DNA of 64,000 nucleotides, from contig NZ_JBBEOG010000005.1 of the NCBI RefSeq assembly GCF_037860835.1, positions 62,001 through 126,000 on the forward strand. The letters run 5' to 3'. Every line of letters starts with the position of its first letter. Within the stretch, counting starts at the first letter, position 1. Below, one piece after another: positions 1 to 8,393 of this stretch. Position numbers and translations under genes: made by a program. Under the pieces are notes generated by a model. The model had not been told where the DNA came from. It did no database searches and saw only the letters and a list, made by a program, of their open reading frames with translations. This stretch comes from Aquipuribacter nitratireducens (GTDB lineage: Bacteria > Actinomycetota > Actinomycetes > Actinomycetales > JBBAYJ01).

Positions 1-875
1 ATCCGCAGGCGCATTACGAGGCCAACGCCGAGACGCTGGCACCGTTGATGAGCTTCATGCGCGAGCACGCCCGGCCACCGAAGCCTGGAGAACTCCCGGA
101 GACCACCGCAGCCGCGATTCAAGAGGCGCTCGGCAGCCTCGGTAAGGCGCAGCGCCTCATCCGGCAGGTCACTGACGACGACTACTGGGCCGAGGTCACC
201 GTCCAGCGCCGGGCCGAGCTGCTCATTTACGTGGCCCTCTCTCGGTTCGGCCGTCGGCCGAAGCTCTCACAGCTCGACCGGACGCTTGCCACGGACTTGC
301 GACTGCTGTTCGGGACCTACCAGGAGGCATGCCTTCACGCCGACCGACTCCTTCTCGCGTGCGGTGACCAGGCGCTCCTGTATGTCAACGCTCGCAGTTC
401 GACGATCGGCAAGCAGACGCCGAGCGCGCTCTACGTCCATCGGTCGGCGATGACGGAGATCCCGCCGGTGCTGCAGGTCTACGAGGGCTGCGCTCGCGTG
501 CTGGCAGGAACCGTCGACCACGCCAACATAATCAAGTTGTCCGTCAGCGAGCCGCAGATCTCATACCTGAGCTACCCAACCTTTGACCGTGATCCGCACC
601 CGACGCTGCGCTCGTCAGTGACGGTTAACCTGCGGAAACTCAGCGTCGACTGGCGTGACTACAGCCGGTCGGAGAGCCCGCCGCTGCTCCACCGCAAGGA
701 AGAGTTCCTCGGCGCCCATGACCCGAAGCGACCGCTCTACGAGCGATTGACCCGAGCCGAGATGCGGGCTGGACTTTATGAGCATCCCGAACGGATCGGG
801 ACCCTCCGAGGCTGGCGGGACACGCTTGACGCAGCCGGCGTCACGTTGCGAGGCCACCGGCTCCTTCGCGGGTAA
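1..875 (+). CDS. DNA phosphorothioation-associated putative methyltransferase, 3' part
   Basis: The reading frame is open from base 3 of the window, so the start lies outside. The ~290 visible residues resemble the C-terminal part of the TIGR04096-type putative methyltransferase that accompanies dnd (DNA sulfur modification) genes. Recognisable stretches are 'PPVLQVYEGCARVL', 'ISYLSYPTFDRDPHP', 'PPLLHRKEEFL' and the C-terminal 'GTLRGWRDTLDAAGV'. The SAM-binding part is not in the visible portion or not obvious. The family is defined by its genomic company (dndBCDE and restriction genes); its biochemical role is not established. It is followed 278 bp later by a DGQHR protein, which supports a phosphorothioation context. 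The TTG/ATG at 45-50 is only an internal codon of the longer frame. The assignment is by recalled family sequence and is fairly sure; the modification genes themselves would lie to the left. Confidence 0.72.
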   Translation, partial: PQAHYEANAETLAPLMSFMREHARPPKPGELPETTAAAIQEALGSLGKAQRLIRQVTDDDYWAEVTVQRRAELLIYVALSRFGRRPKLSQLDRTLATDLRLLFGTYQEACLHADRLLLACGDQALLYVNARSSTIGKQTPSALYVHRSAMTEIPPVLQVYEGCARVLAGTVDHANIIKLSVSEPQISYLSYPTFDRDPHPTLRSSVTVNLRKLSVDWRDYSRSESPPLLHRKEEFLGAHDPKRPLYERLTRAEMRAGLYEHPERIGTLRGWRDTLDAAGVTLRGHRLLRG

Positions 876-1153
876 CTTCTCGCCCGTGCCCCAGTCCCCC
901 GGCGGGCAGGGCAACGTGCTCTGAACACATGCGCGACGCCGACGAGGTCCGCGCCACCGCGAGGTGCGATCGGGCTCTGCTTGAAGGGTTGGGGTAGCTG
1001 TCTGACCACCCGAGCCACAGCGAGCGCCGGTGGGTGCTCGTCCGACTGGACGGCACCGTATCCCGGACTTCATCCCCGCCGCACCATCGGTGAGGGGGCT
1101 CGCGCGCCTCCTGGCCGCTACGGTCGACCCGTACGCCTCAAGAAGGGTCTCCC

Positions 1154-2863
1154 GTGCTGAACGAGTATCGCTACCCGGCCTTCCTGCTAAAGCAGACCGA
1201 CAGAAGCAAACCACTGGTGCTCTTCGCGGCACCCGCCGGCCACATCGACTCCTGGGCCGGTGTCCCGCAGCGGCGTCGGCTAGCTGGCGAGGAGACCGTG
1301 GGCTGGCAGCGCGAGGAGAACCAAGGCCGACTCAAGGAACTCACCGCGTTCTTCAGCGACGGCCGCAACGTTGTTCAGAACCCTCTCTTGTGCGCGCTAC
1401 AGGACGCTGATTCTGTTCGTTTCGAACCCGGGGCGGAGGACTCGGCAATCGGTCACGTTGTAGTCGTTCCCCGTCCCTACGCCGACATGCCGCTGCTTGA
1501 GCTGCTGCGCGAGGTGCGTGAGCGACTGGCGACGCGCGTTGAGGGGCTGTCATCGGTCGAGCTGGATCCGCAGCGGCTGCGCGCCGCGATCGAGCGCGCC
1601 CGCGACACGCACGACCTCGACGTCGCCGACGACAGCCAGGGTCCAATAGAGCACGATGATGAGCCGGGCGTGGACGAGGACGTGGTCATGCAGGACGAGG
1701 ACGTTGCCGAGGCGGCCTCCGCAGTCTTTGCCGAGGAGACACAAATTGTCGACTTCTACCAGGAGTTGCTCATCCGTATCGACATACTCGAGCGAATCGG
1801 CGAGCAGTCTCATCCCGACTCTCTATTGGGCTTCAGTCGTGACGCGATGCTGAGTTACCTGAAGCCGGTGGTGCTCGTGGACGGCCAACATCGCCTACGG
1901 GGCGCAGTGCTGGCAGCAGAAGCAAGCTTGGACTCTGAAGAGGGTCAGAGAGCGCAGATGGACGCCATCGACGCAGGTGAGGAGCCCGCAGCGGTCAAGA
2001 AGGCACTGCTCGACCAGTACGGCCGCAGCCTGCCAGTGTCCCTGCTAATGGACGACAGCCCGTCCGAGCACGTTTTCCAGTTCGTTGTCGTCAATCAGAA
2101 GGCAACGCCGATGGGACGCGCTCTGCTGGGCACCATCGTTTCGACGAGCTTATCTCGGGACGAACTTGAGCCGGTGGCGGAGCGCCTCAGGGACGCTGGT
2201 ATCCCCCTGGATGACTCCCAGGCCGTCGCGTACATGACCCGGGCCCCGGAGAGTCCTTTCATGGGACTTGTTCAGACCGGAGTTAGCGGAGACGACAATC
2301 GCCACTTGCAGTGGACGGTGCTTAAGGGCTTGACCGCCATATTTCGCGAGTTGCGCGGGGGAAAGCTTTACGGGCAGAATAATGACTATGCAGCAATCTG
2401 GCGCGACAAGTACCTACCCAATTCGGCTCTCGTTGGCGAAGCCGAGGACGCCGAGCACGCCCTTCGCCTGTGGGCAGACGCGGATGGCCCCTGGCGCGCG
2501 ATCTTCACGCGGTTCTATTCCTTGATTCGGGACTGCTTCGGCGACCCAGAAGACATGGAAGCGCACAACGCCTGGGGCAATACGGCATCAAACCTATACA
2601 ACAAGATCAGCCTGACCATTCTCGCCGCGGACTACTTTCAGTTCCTCGTTGAAAGGCGCCTCACGCTCAACTCGGTCGAAGACGTCGACACAACTGTAGG
2701 CGATTGGCTCGAGGACACGAATCAGACTTACTTCAATCGCGACTGGAGGATGACCCTCAAGAAGGATCAGAAGGCCGTCAAGGAGCGTTGGGCCAAGGTT
2801 TGGTCCGAGTACCGAAAGAATCCAACCCGGCTCCCGCGGGTGGAGAACTACACCCCCCAGTGA
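1154..2863 (+). CDS. DGQHR-domain protein (DndB-like)
   Basis: A 569-residue protein with the hallmark DGQHR motif at residues 243-247 in 'VVLVDGQHRLRGAVLAA'. DGQHR proteins include DndB, a regulator and DNA-binding accessory of phosphorothioation systems, and relatives in other DNA-modification islands. The N-terminal 'YPAFLLKQ' resembles the DndB-type opening. An acidic stretch (roughly residues 155-200) rich in D and E separates the N-terminal part from the DGQHR core and looks like a linker. The start is GTG 1154 with AGAAGGG a few bases upstream. The gene lies between a dnd-associated methyltransferase and an HNH nuclease gene that starts 8 bp after its stop, so the last two are probably co-transcribed. 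The protein is longer than a typical DndB (about 350-400 residues), so I call it DndB-like rather than DndB. Confidence 0.75.
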   Translation: MLNEYRYPAFLLKQTDRSKPLVLFAAPAGHIDSWAGVPQRRRLAGEETVGWQREENQGRLKELTAFFSDGRNVVQNPLLCALQDADSVRFEPGAEDSAIGHVVVVPRPYADMPLLELLREVRERLATRVEGLSSVELDPQRLRAAIERARDTHDLDVADDSQGPIEHDDEPGVDEDVVMQDEDVAEAASAVFAEETQIVDFYQELLIRIDILERIGEQSHPDSLLGFSRDAMLSYLKPVVLVDGQHRLRGAVLAAEASLDSEEGQRAQMDAIDAGEEPAAVKKALLDQYGRSLPVSLLMDDSPSEHVFQFVVVNQKATPMGRALLGTIVSTSLSRDELEPVAERLRDAGIPLDDSQAVAYMTRAPESPFMGLVQTGVSGDDNRHLQWTVLKGLTAIFRELRGGKLYGQNNDYAAIWRDKYLPNSALVGEAEDAEHALRLWADADGPWRAIFTRFYSLIRDCFGDPEDMEAHNAWGNTASNLYNKISLTILAADYFQFLVERRLTLNSVEDVDTTVGDWLEDTNQTYFNRDWRMTLKKDQKAVKERWAKVWSEYRKNPTRLPRVENYTPQ

Positions 2864-2870
2864 CTCAGTA

Positions 2871-3818
2871 GTGGATAATGCAGCCACCATCGCCGGGTGG
2901 GTCAATCATGCAGATCGCGCGCTTACGACCGCTTGGTCTCGTGACGCGCTCACTACCCTCGCGGCGCAGTTCGTGCCGGGCGATGCGCTCGGTTCGCTCG
3001 GATGGCTCTTGCGCGCGGACGCCGCCTCCACCTGGGCCCGCTGGTACGTGGAGGGCATGGCGGACATCGGTCGTTACGTCCGGGACCAGGAACTTGGGCT
3101 TGCTCATCTTTACGCAGACCTTCGTTCAACACTCCGGGCGGAGCACCCGCTCTTCCCAAGCGACGAGCTTGCCGAGCTGTCCAGAGTCGTCGCGTCGCTC
3201 GCCTGGAAGGAGGTGCTGCACCGCCGTCGCGGGCGCCGCCTGCGGCTCACGCCACGCGAGCGCGAGGAGATTTGGTTTCGAAGCGAGCCTGGCGCCCATT
3301 GCTATCTGTGCGGCTACAAGTTCCGTCCCGACGCGAAGGGTCGCTTTCTTCGAAGAGCAGATTCAAGGCATGCTGACCCGCCGATGCTGGTGGACTGCGT
3401 TCGACCACGTGGCCGTGTGGCCCGCGACCTCGACGCGGAAATTGATCATGTGCGCCCGGTGGCGGGAGGCGGCGACACCGAGCGCGACAATCTGCGCCTG
3501 GCTTGCGGTTGGTGCAACCGCGTCAAGTCTCGCTACATGGCGCTGTACGACGCCCCGGCGTGGAGCCCCACCACGTTCCTGCATCCCCGACTAGGGTTAA
3601 TTTCGCTGCCACAGCCACTCTGGATCGTCCGCATCGTGGGGGTGCGCGGCCGATGCGAGGCGCCCTTAGGCTGCTCGGCGAAACTTGCGGACGCGGAGTT
3701 GTTTGTGGCCCCGCGCAGGCTAGAGGGAGCCCTTAACCCGACGAACGCGGCTGTGTACTGTTCCGAGCACGACCCTTGGGGGCATGTTCGTTTTGTCGGT
3801 CCGGGAATACTACCGTAG
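2871..3818 (+). CDS. HNH endonuclease with zinc-knuckle cysteines
   Basis: 315 residues. The nuclease core runs from about residue 143 to 220: a first Cys pair (CYLCGYKF, near 144), the catalytic 'EIDHVRPVAGGG' (near 190) and a second Cys pair in 'CGWCNRVKS' with 'DNLRLA' between. This is the zinc-bound HNH/ββα-metal layout. A further C..C pair (CEAPLGC) and a late C-x-E-H follow, so the C-terminal part may hold another metal site. The N-terminal ~130 residues are helical-looking and not recognised. The start is GTG 2871, 8 bp after the stop of the DGQHR gene. HNH proteins beside phosphorothioation genes often act as modification-dependent or modification-blocked nucleases; that role here is inference from context. 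A 1.46-kb ISL3 insertion starts 45 bp after its stop. Confidence 0.75.
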   Translation: MDNAATIAGWVNHADRALTTAWSRDALTTLAAQFVPGDALGSLGWLLRADAASTWARWYVEGMADIGRYVRDQELGLAHLYADLRSTLRAEHPLFPSDELAELSRVVASLAWKEVLHRRRGRRLRLTPREREEIWFRSEPGAHCYLCGYKFRPDAKGRFLRRADSRHADPPMLVDCVRPRGRVARDLDAEIDHVRPVAGGGDTERDNLRLACGWCNRVKSRYMALYDAPAWSPTTFLHPRLGLISLPQPLWIVRIVGVRGRCEAPLGCSAKLADAELFVAPRRLEGALNPTNAAVYCSEHDPWGHVRFVGPGILP

Positions 3819-3863
3819 CCCCGATGGTCACACCCGTCCCATACATTGACGCCGCCGTAAAGG

Positions 3864-5321
3864 GGCTCTTCACGATTGAGGGTGTAGTCGCGATCGGAAG
3901 CCGCCGGCCTCCAGCAGGCTGCGGGCGATGTAGTGGGTGAGGTTGCGGAAGCCGAGTGCGCTGCCGCGGAGGTGCTCGAGCCTGCCGTTCACGGCTTCGG
4001 TCGGGCCGTTGCTCGTGCCGGGTCGGTCGAAGTAGGCGAGGACGTCGTCGGCCCGCTTCTTCAGCGTCCGCCCCAGCGTGCGCAGCTCGGTAAGCGCGGC
4101 CGGAACGCCCGCGCTGAGGCTGGTGATGAGGCTGCTCATCGCGGCCCGCCCGGCGGCCCGGTCGGGATGCCGGTAGGCGCCGATCACGCGCTGGTAGACA
4201 CCCCAGGTGGCCTCGACCGCGACGTGGTCCTCAAACCCGAACAAGGCGGTGAGGCGCTGGTGCTGCCGTTCGGTGAGGAGGTCGGCGCCGGTGTGCAGGG
4301 TGCGACGGGCCCGGTAGAGCGGGTCGTCCTTGCGCCCGCGGTGCCCGTGCAGGTCCTGCTGGACCCGGCGCCGGCAGCGGTCGAGGGCGTCGCCGGCCAA
4401 CCGCGCGACGTGGAAGGGGTCCATGACCGCCGTGGCGTCGGGCAGCTGCTCGGTGGTCGCGGTTTTGAAGCCGGTGAAGCCGTCCATCGCGACGACCTCC
4501 AAGCCGTCCCGCCAGGCCTTCGGGCGGCTCGCGAGCCACGTGGTGAACGCCTGCTTGGAGCGGCCCTCGACCATAGCCAGCAGGCGTGACGGGCCTGTCC
4601 GGTCCCGGACAGGCGTCAAGTCGATGACGACGGTCACGAACTTGTCGCCGCGGCGCGTGTGCCGCCAGACATGCTCATCGACCCCGATCACCTTCACTGC
4701 GTCGAAGCGGGCCGGGTCGTTCAGGAGGACCCGCTGGCCCTCGGTGAGGACGGCGCTGTTCGCGGTGGCCCAGGACACCGCGAGGGCCTCGGCGAGGCGG
4801 GCGACGGTCAGGTGCTGGCAGACCAGCCCGACCAGCGCCCACCGCAACGCGGTGCGGGTGAGCTTGGCCCGCGGTTCGGCGGCGCGGCTGGTGTCCTGGC
4901 GCCACACGTGCCGCAGCCGGTGCATCTGTAGCGGCGGATCGTGAGCAGCAGCGTTGTAGGCCGCCAGCCCAGCGGTTCGTGTGCCAGCCGTCGGGTCACC
5001 GTGTCCCGAGCACGTCCCTCGCAGCCGCAGCGCCGGCACCACCGGTTCGACTCGTCCGTGACGTCGTCGGCGACACGGCAGGCGAGCACCGCACGATCCG
5101 GTTCCAGCTTCTGCCCGACGACCACGAGGCCGAGCTCGTCGAGGCGGCAGAACGTCGTCAGGTCTGGGGTCGCGAAGGTAGCGTCGAGCACGTCGAGGTC
5201 TTCCGGGATGGCGGCGTAGGAACTTCCATCCTCGGGAGGCCTCGACCTCTACCCAGGCACCGACGCGCCCTCCTCTGCCCCCCAACTGCGTCGCTGGCTA
5301 CACCCTCATCTGCGAAGAGCC
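3864..5321 (-). mobile_element. ISL3-family insertion sequence with 8-bp target duplication
   Basis: The element is 1458 bp. Its ends form imperfect 24-bp inverted repeats: left end 3864-3887 begins GGCTCTTCACGATTG, right end 5298-5321 read inward begins GGCTCTTCGCAGATG, and both inner parts end GAGGGTGTAG. It is flanked by a perfect direct repeat CGTAAAGG (3856-3863 and 5322-5329). The GGCTCTTC-type ends and 8-bp duplication are what ISL3-family elements make. Inside is one transposase gene on the minus strand, broken by a frameshift. A third GGCTCTTC occurs at about 5353 just outside the element and may be a trace of another ISL3 end. Confidence 0.9.
3870..5191 (-). pseudogene. ISL3-family transposase, frameshifted
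   Basis: Read on the minus strand from GTG 5191, the N-terminal part has the zinc-finger-like cysteines of ISL3 transposases (WCRRCGCEG and YRCTGCG). After the codons for CTGCG, near 4915, the frame is lost. The rest of the protein (HVWRQDTSRAAEPRAKLTR onward, through 'VIGVDEHVWRH', 'VVAMDGFTGFK', 'VMDPFHVARL' and 'GPTEAVNGRLEHLRG') continues in another frame to the stop at 3870. Adding one base at that point restores a full-length ISL3 transposase of about 440 residues with its DDE residues. This is therefore a one-base deletion or a sequencing error. ISL3 elements are not known to need programmed frameshifting, so I call it a probable pseudogene. Confidence 0.85.
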
Positions 5322-5522
5322 CGTAAAGGCTAAAAATTAGGATGCGGATATTTCGGGCTCTTCGCCAGTACGGGCATGTCTTGCTTATGGTGGGTAAATG
5401 GCCGCGTTGAGTTGGTCGAAGTCAGAGGAGGCGAGCAGCGCCTCGCGCTTCGTCAAGCAGAGGCCATCAGGCGTTGAAGGTGTCGTCGCGTGTATAGGCC
5501 GGCTCGTCGGATCATTTCGACC

Positions 5523-7388
5523 TCACGGTTCGTCGAGCGGGGCGCTGCCCAAGGCGAGCATGGGACTTGGCGTTGCGGGGTATCCCGCGGGGTCGGCTTG
5601 GGCATCCAGGTAGAGCTCGGAGGCCATTGCCGGAGAGGCGGCGCCGAGAGCAATATCCCAGGACTGCTGGTCCAGTCGCCGTGACGCAGCCAGGGCGCGC
5701 GTCGCCCCGGCCCGAGACAGTGGACCGTCCGTTGGGTCGCGGGCGATCAGACGCAGCTCGGCCGCGAGGGCGTCGTCGACGAGTTGAGGCTCTGCCTCCG
5801 CTACCGCACACGCCCATGAGCGGACCCAGTCCGAAGCAACACCCGCCCTGAGCCAGTCAAGGACAGCGCTACGGGCCTCGTCCGGATGCCCACCCGCTAT
5901 ATTGCGCAGGTACGCGGAGGCCGCTGGAGCAATAGTCGGGTGCCATGTGAGGAGGTCAATCAATGTGCTGGAGCTGATCCACTTCTCCGCTCCGGCCAGG
6001 TAGAGGATTGACTCCTCCAGGTCCGTCTGACTGCGACGTTCGTCTTCGGGGTAGCGTCCGCGGCGGAGGCTGAGAACTTCTTGCTCAACGAACGTGGCGT
6101 AGGAGTCCACAAGGGTCGGGTTCAGCCGTTCACGCAGTCCATCAATTACCTCATCGAGGTTTAAGCTCCTGTGGTATAGAAGTTCCCACACGGTCTCGTC
6201 GTCTACACCAATCTCTCGGAGCCTTCCCTCGACCTCATCAGAATCTTCGGACGTCAGCAATCGTTCTTCGGTGATCGACCGTAGCCGGTCCTGCAGCGCT
6301 ACAACCCGAGGGCTGACCGATGCCCCAACGTGTCGTTGATAGGTTTCCATTTTCAAGATGCGGGTCTTGGGTGCGCTTAGGCGAAGCCCGAGTGCGCGCA
6401 GCCTCGACTCGAGAGCCTCCAACTTTCGGCGCCCGTCTTGCAGGTCGTTTGCCTCGAAGACGTAGTCGTCCGCGTAGCGCAGGAAGCGTAGCCCATCAGC
6501 TTCCAGTTGCTGATCGACCGGGAGTAGATAGCAGGTAGCAAAGATCTCGCTAGCGGGTGGTCCTTGTGGCAAACCTAGAGGGCCGCTCATGACCGCGTCT
6601 AAGAATGCCTCAACTGCTTGGGTATATGTGCTCTTAGCGCGGAGTGCCGCCCCGAGCCCGACGCTCAGAAGATTATGGTCCACGCTCTCGTAGAAGCCCT
6701 CGATGTCCGTTTTCACGATGTACGGCGTTTCCCACGCGACAACGCCGCGGGAGAACACATCGTGCTGAATGGTTTCCCGACCGCGCGGCCAGACGACTGA
6801 GGCACTGACAACTCTCTCGAGTGGCTGGAGAACCATCTCCGCAAGGGCCTCCCACACGATCCGATCGAGGGGTGAGAGGAGCGCTGCTGGCCGGCTAGCG
6901 AAGCCGCTCTTCGGGACGCGGAAGAAGTCGGCTCGCTGCGGCTCGACAACACCTTCGTTTAGCCGCGAGACGACCTGAACCAATAGGCTATCGCGCAGCC
7001 TCTCAAGCGGGACCGCCACAGGGCGCGGCGGGAGCATGTCGCTCCGCGACAAGGCTGGAACGATGGCCGGCTCGACGGCTTCCGGATCGAGCGCTCGCGG
7101 AATCATCAACCTAGCAATGGCAGCCGGATCCCAGCGCAGGGATGCGTCACCGGCCTGGCCCGTGACCATGTCAAGGGCGAGCAAACAGTTACGCTCTATG
7201 AGCGTGTCGTGCATTTGGACATCGTTAACGGCGCGAGCGCGCTCGAGATGGACCTGCAGGTCCTCCTTCTTGAGGCCTAAACGTTGGAGACCCCTCAGGA
7301 CCTGGCTCAGGCCAGCTTGGTTATCGTCGGCCAGTCGCTCATGCAGCAGCTGAAGGGCACGCGCGACCGGTGCTACTTCATCAACCAT
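5523..7388 (-). CDS. Reverse transcriptase of the defence/unknown-group type with helical C-terminal domain
   Basis: A 621-residue protein with a group-II-related reverse transcriptase core: 'YIVKTDIEGFYESVDH' (first catalytic Asp), 'GLPQGPPASEIFATCYL' (near 270) and the active-site YADD at residues 305-308, followed by a basic thumb-like helix ending 'GLRLSAPKT'. The first ~120 residues and the last ~280 are not RT; the C-terminal part (from about 400) is α-helical and repeat-like, as in Abi-type and DRT-type RTs. There is no maturase or endonuclease domain, and no retron ncRNA or DGR template repeat was seen nearby, which points to a solitary antiphage RT rather than an intron, retron or DGR. 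Its ATG overlaps by 8 bp the stop of a small upstream gene, implying translational coupling. Which DRT/UG class it belongs to cannot be decided by eye. Confidence 0.8.
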   Translation of the reverse strand: MVDEVAPVARALQLLHERLADDNQAGLSQVLRGLQRLGLKKEDLQVHLERARAVNDVQMHDTLIERNCLLALDMVTGQAGDASLRWDPAAIARLMIPRALDPEAVEPAIVPALSRSDMLPPRPVAVPLERLRDSLLVQVVSRLNEGVVEPQRADFFRVPKSGFASRPAALLSPLDRIVWEALAEMVLQPLERVVSASVVWPRGRETIQHDVFSRGVVAWETPYIVKTDIEGFYESVDHNLLSVGLGAALRAKSTYTQAVEAFLDAVMSGPLGLPQGPPASEIFATCYLLPVDQQLEADGLRFLRYADDYVFEANDLQDGRRKLEALESRLRALGLRLSAPKTRILKMETYQRHVGASVSPRVVALQDRLRSITEERLLTSEDSDEVEGRLREIGVDDETVWELLYHRSLNLDEVIDGLRERLNPTLVDSYATFVEQEVLSLRRGRYPEDERRSQTDLEESILYLAGAEKWISSSTLIDLLTWHPTIAPAASAYLRNIAGGHPDEARSAVLDWLRAGVASDWVRSWACAVAEAEPQLVDDALAAELRLIARDPTDGPLSRAGATRALAASRRLDQQSWDIALGAASPAMASELYLDAQADPAGYPATPSPMLALGSAPLDEP

Positions 7389-7743
7389 GTGATATCACCC
7401 AGTCGCCTCGAGTCTCTTCAAGCGCGTTCTGAAAGGCCCGGAGTGGCATCTGCCTGGCCGGCCCGAACACGCCGTGCGAATGACGAGTGAAGGTGAAGAG
7501 CAGGTTGTCTGGGATGCTGTCGAGAGGGAACGCCCACACGGGACGCTGACCCGTCCCGCCGAGGCTCGCCGGCCGCAGATGCGCGGGCATCTGACTGGGA
7601 TCGTCGAAAGCGCTCATCCCTTCGGGCTTCTCTCTACCCCCGACAGTTCCGTCAGGGAGAGGGCGAACGTCGAGGCCGATCCGTACTCCCAGGTCCTCGG
7701 GACTACAGGCTGGCTGAGAAGGGTCGGAATCGTCCGCTGCCAT
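7381..7743 (-). CDS. Small protein translationally coupled to the reverse transcriptase
   Basis: A 120-residue frame (longer if it starts at ATG 7782) whose stop overlaps the RT start codon by 8 bp. The C-terminal half is well formed: 'RPVWAFPLDSIPDNLLF', 'HSHGVFGPARQMPLRAF', 'QNALEETRGDWVI'. The N-terminal ~45 residues are low in structure and the start is uncertain; no strong ribosome site precedes either ATG. I do not recognise the family. The pattern H-x(4)-P-A-x-x-M-P followed by an amphipathic helix is faintly like small ADP-ribosyl-transfer toxins of the Tse2 kind, but this is weak. The overlap with the RT gene argues that it belongs to the same system, as effector, antitoxin or RT cofactor. 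Confidence 0.55.
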   Translation of the reverse strand: MAADDSDPSQPACSPEDLGVRIGLDVRPLPDGTVGGREKPEGMSAFDDPSQMPAHLRPASLGGTGQRPVWAFPLDSIPDNLLFTFTRHSHGVFGPARQMPLRAFQNALEETRGDWVISHG

Positions 7744-7917
7744 GGCCCTGTGCGCTAAGGCCGCGCTCGCCGAGCTCACCATGGTCGTCCGACCATACGC
7801 GCCCATGCACCGGACGCGCCGCTCAAGACCCATTCTCACCGGGTGCGACGGCGGGGCCAGGCATGCGCGTCCGTGCCCGGCAGTCACCGGCTGACGGCGG
7901 TCGTCACCAGGTTGGCC

Positions 7918-7936
7918 GTGCCCGTCTAGTGCCCCC
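7918..7936 (+). promoter_or_regulatory. Arm-type repeat upstream of att copy 1
   Basis: GTGCCCGTCTAGTGCCCCC, starting 73 bp before the tRNA-Ser 3' repeat at 7991. The same 19-mer with small changes occurs at the same distance before all five other copies. It is made of two GTGCCC half repeats and looks like a tyrosine-integrase arm-binding site; that function is inferred. Confidence 0.6.
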
Positions 7937-7990
7937 GGACCGCTGTGCGCCGACGAACCCGCAGGTCAAGGGTGGTACGGCAGACGCTTT

Positions 7991-8050
7991 TGAAAACCGT
8001 TGAACAGGTAACCATTCCTGTTTCGTGGGTTCGAATCCCACGCCCTCCGC
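7991..8050 (+). repeat. att copy 1: 3' half of tRNA-Ser(UGA)
   Basis: 60 bp running from the anticodon UGA through the variable arm (AACAGG...CCTGTT stem), the T arm (GTGGGTTCGAATCCCAC) and the 3' acceptor strand GCCCTCC plus discriminator G. The expected 5' acceptor strand GGAGGGC and D arm are absent upstream, so this is not a working tRNA gene. It is the first of six such copies. Here the sequence to the right (8051 onward) differs from that of copies 2-5 but resembles that after copy 6 ('tgacctgcggg' and a GTGCCCC-type arm). Confidence 0.85.
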
Positions 8051-8393
8051 TCATCTCGATCATGCCCGTGACCTGCGGGAACACGGTGACCAACGCTCGG
8101 CGGCAGACCGGAGGATCGGCTCAGTGTGCCGACGGTGCCACACACCGTCACCAACGCATCGAGTTCGCCGCCGACCAGGGCCTTTGTCCCGTGGTGCCGG
8201 CTTGTCGAGGGTGGCGACTCGGAGCTTGTGCCCCATGTGTGCCCCCGGATGTGCCTGAGGCGTGCCCGGGAAACTGCGTGCGCGTCGACATGAAACGGCG
8301 TCTTCGCCTTGACGCTTCGCGGCCCGGTGAGGTCGCTGACACCAGCGCGGCCGCGGGACGTGCTGCGACGACTGGGGTCCTCCAACGCTTCCG
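8051..8393 (+). other. Non-coding right flank of att copy 1
   Basis: No convincing gene. It contains a second GTGCCCC-type pair at 8225-8248 (CTTGTGCCCCATGTGTGCC..), nearly the same as the one at 63034-63056 after att copy 6. The region is probably the arm side of an attachment site. Frames on both strands here are short or out of character. Confidence 0.5.

Noticed and set aside
5523-7388. Group II intron, retron or diversity-generating retroelement
   Set aside because: No maturase/HNH domain, no ncRNA with inverted a1/a2-type repeats seen, and no template/variable repeat pair nearby.
7965-8050. A functional tRNA-Ser gene at each repeat
   Set aside because: The 5' acceptor strand GGAGGGC, D arm and 5' anticodon stem are missing upstream of every copy.
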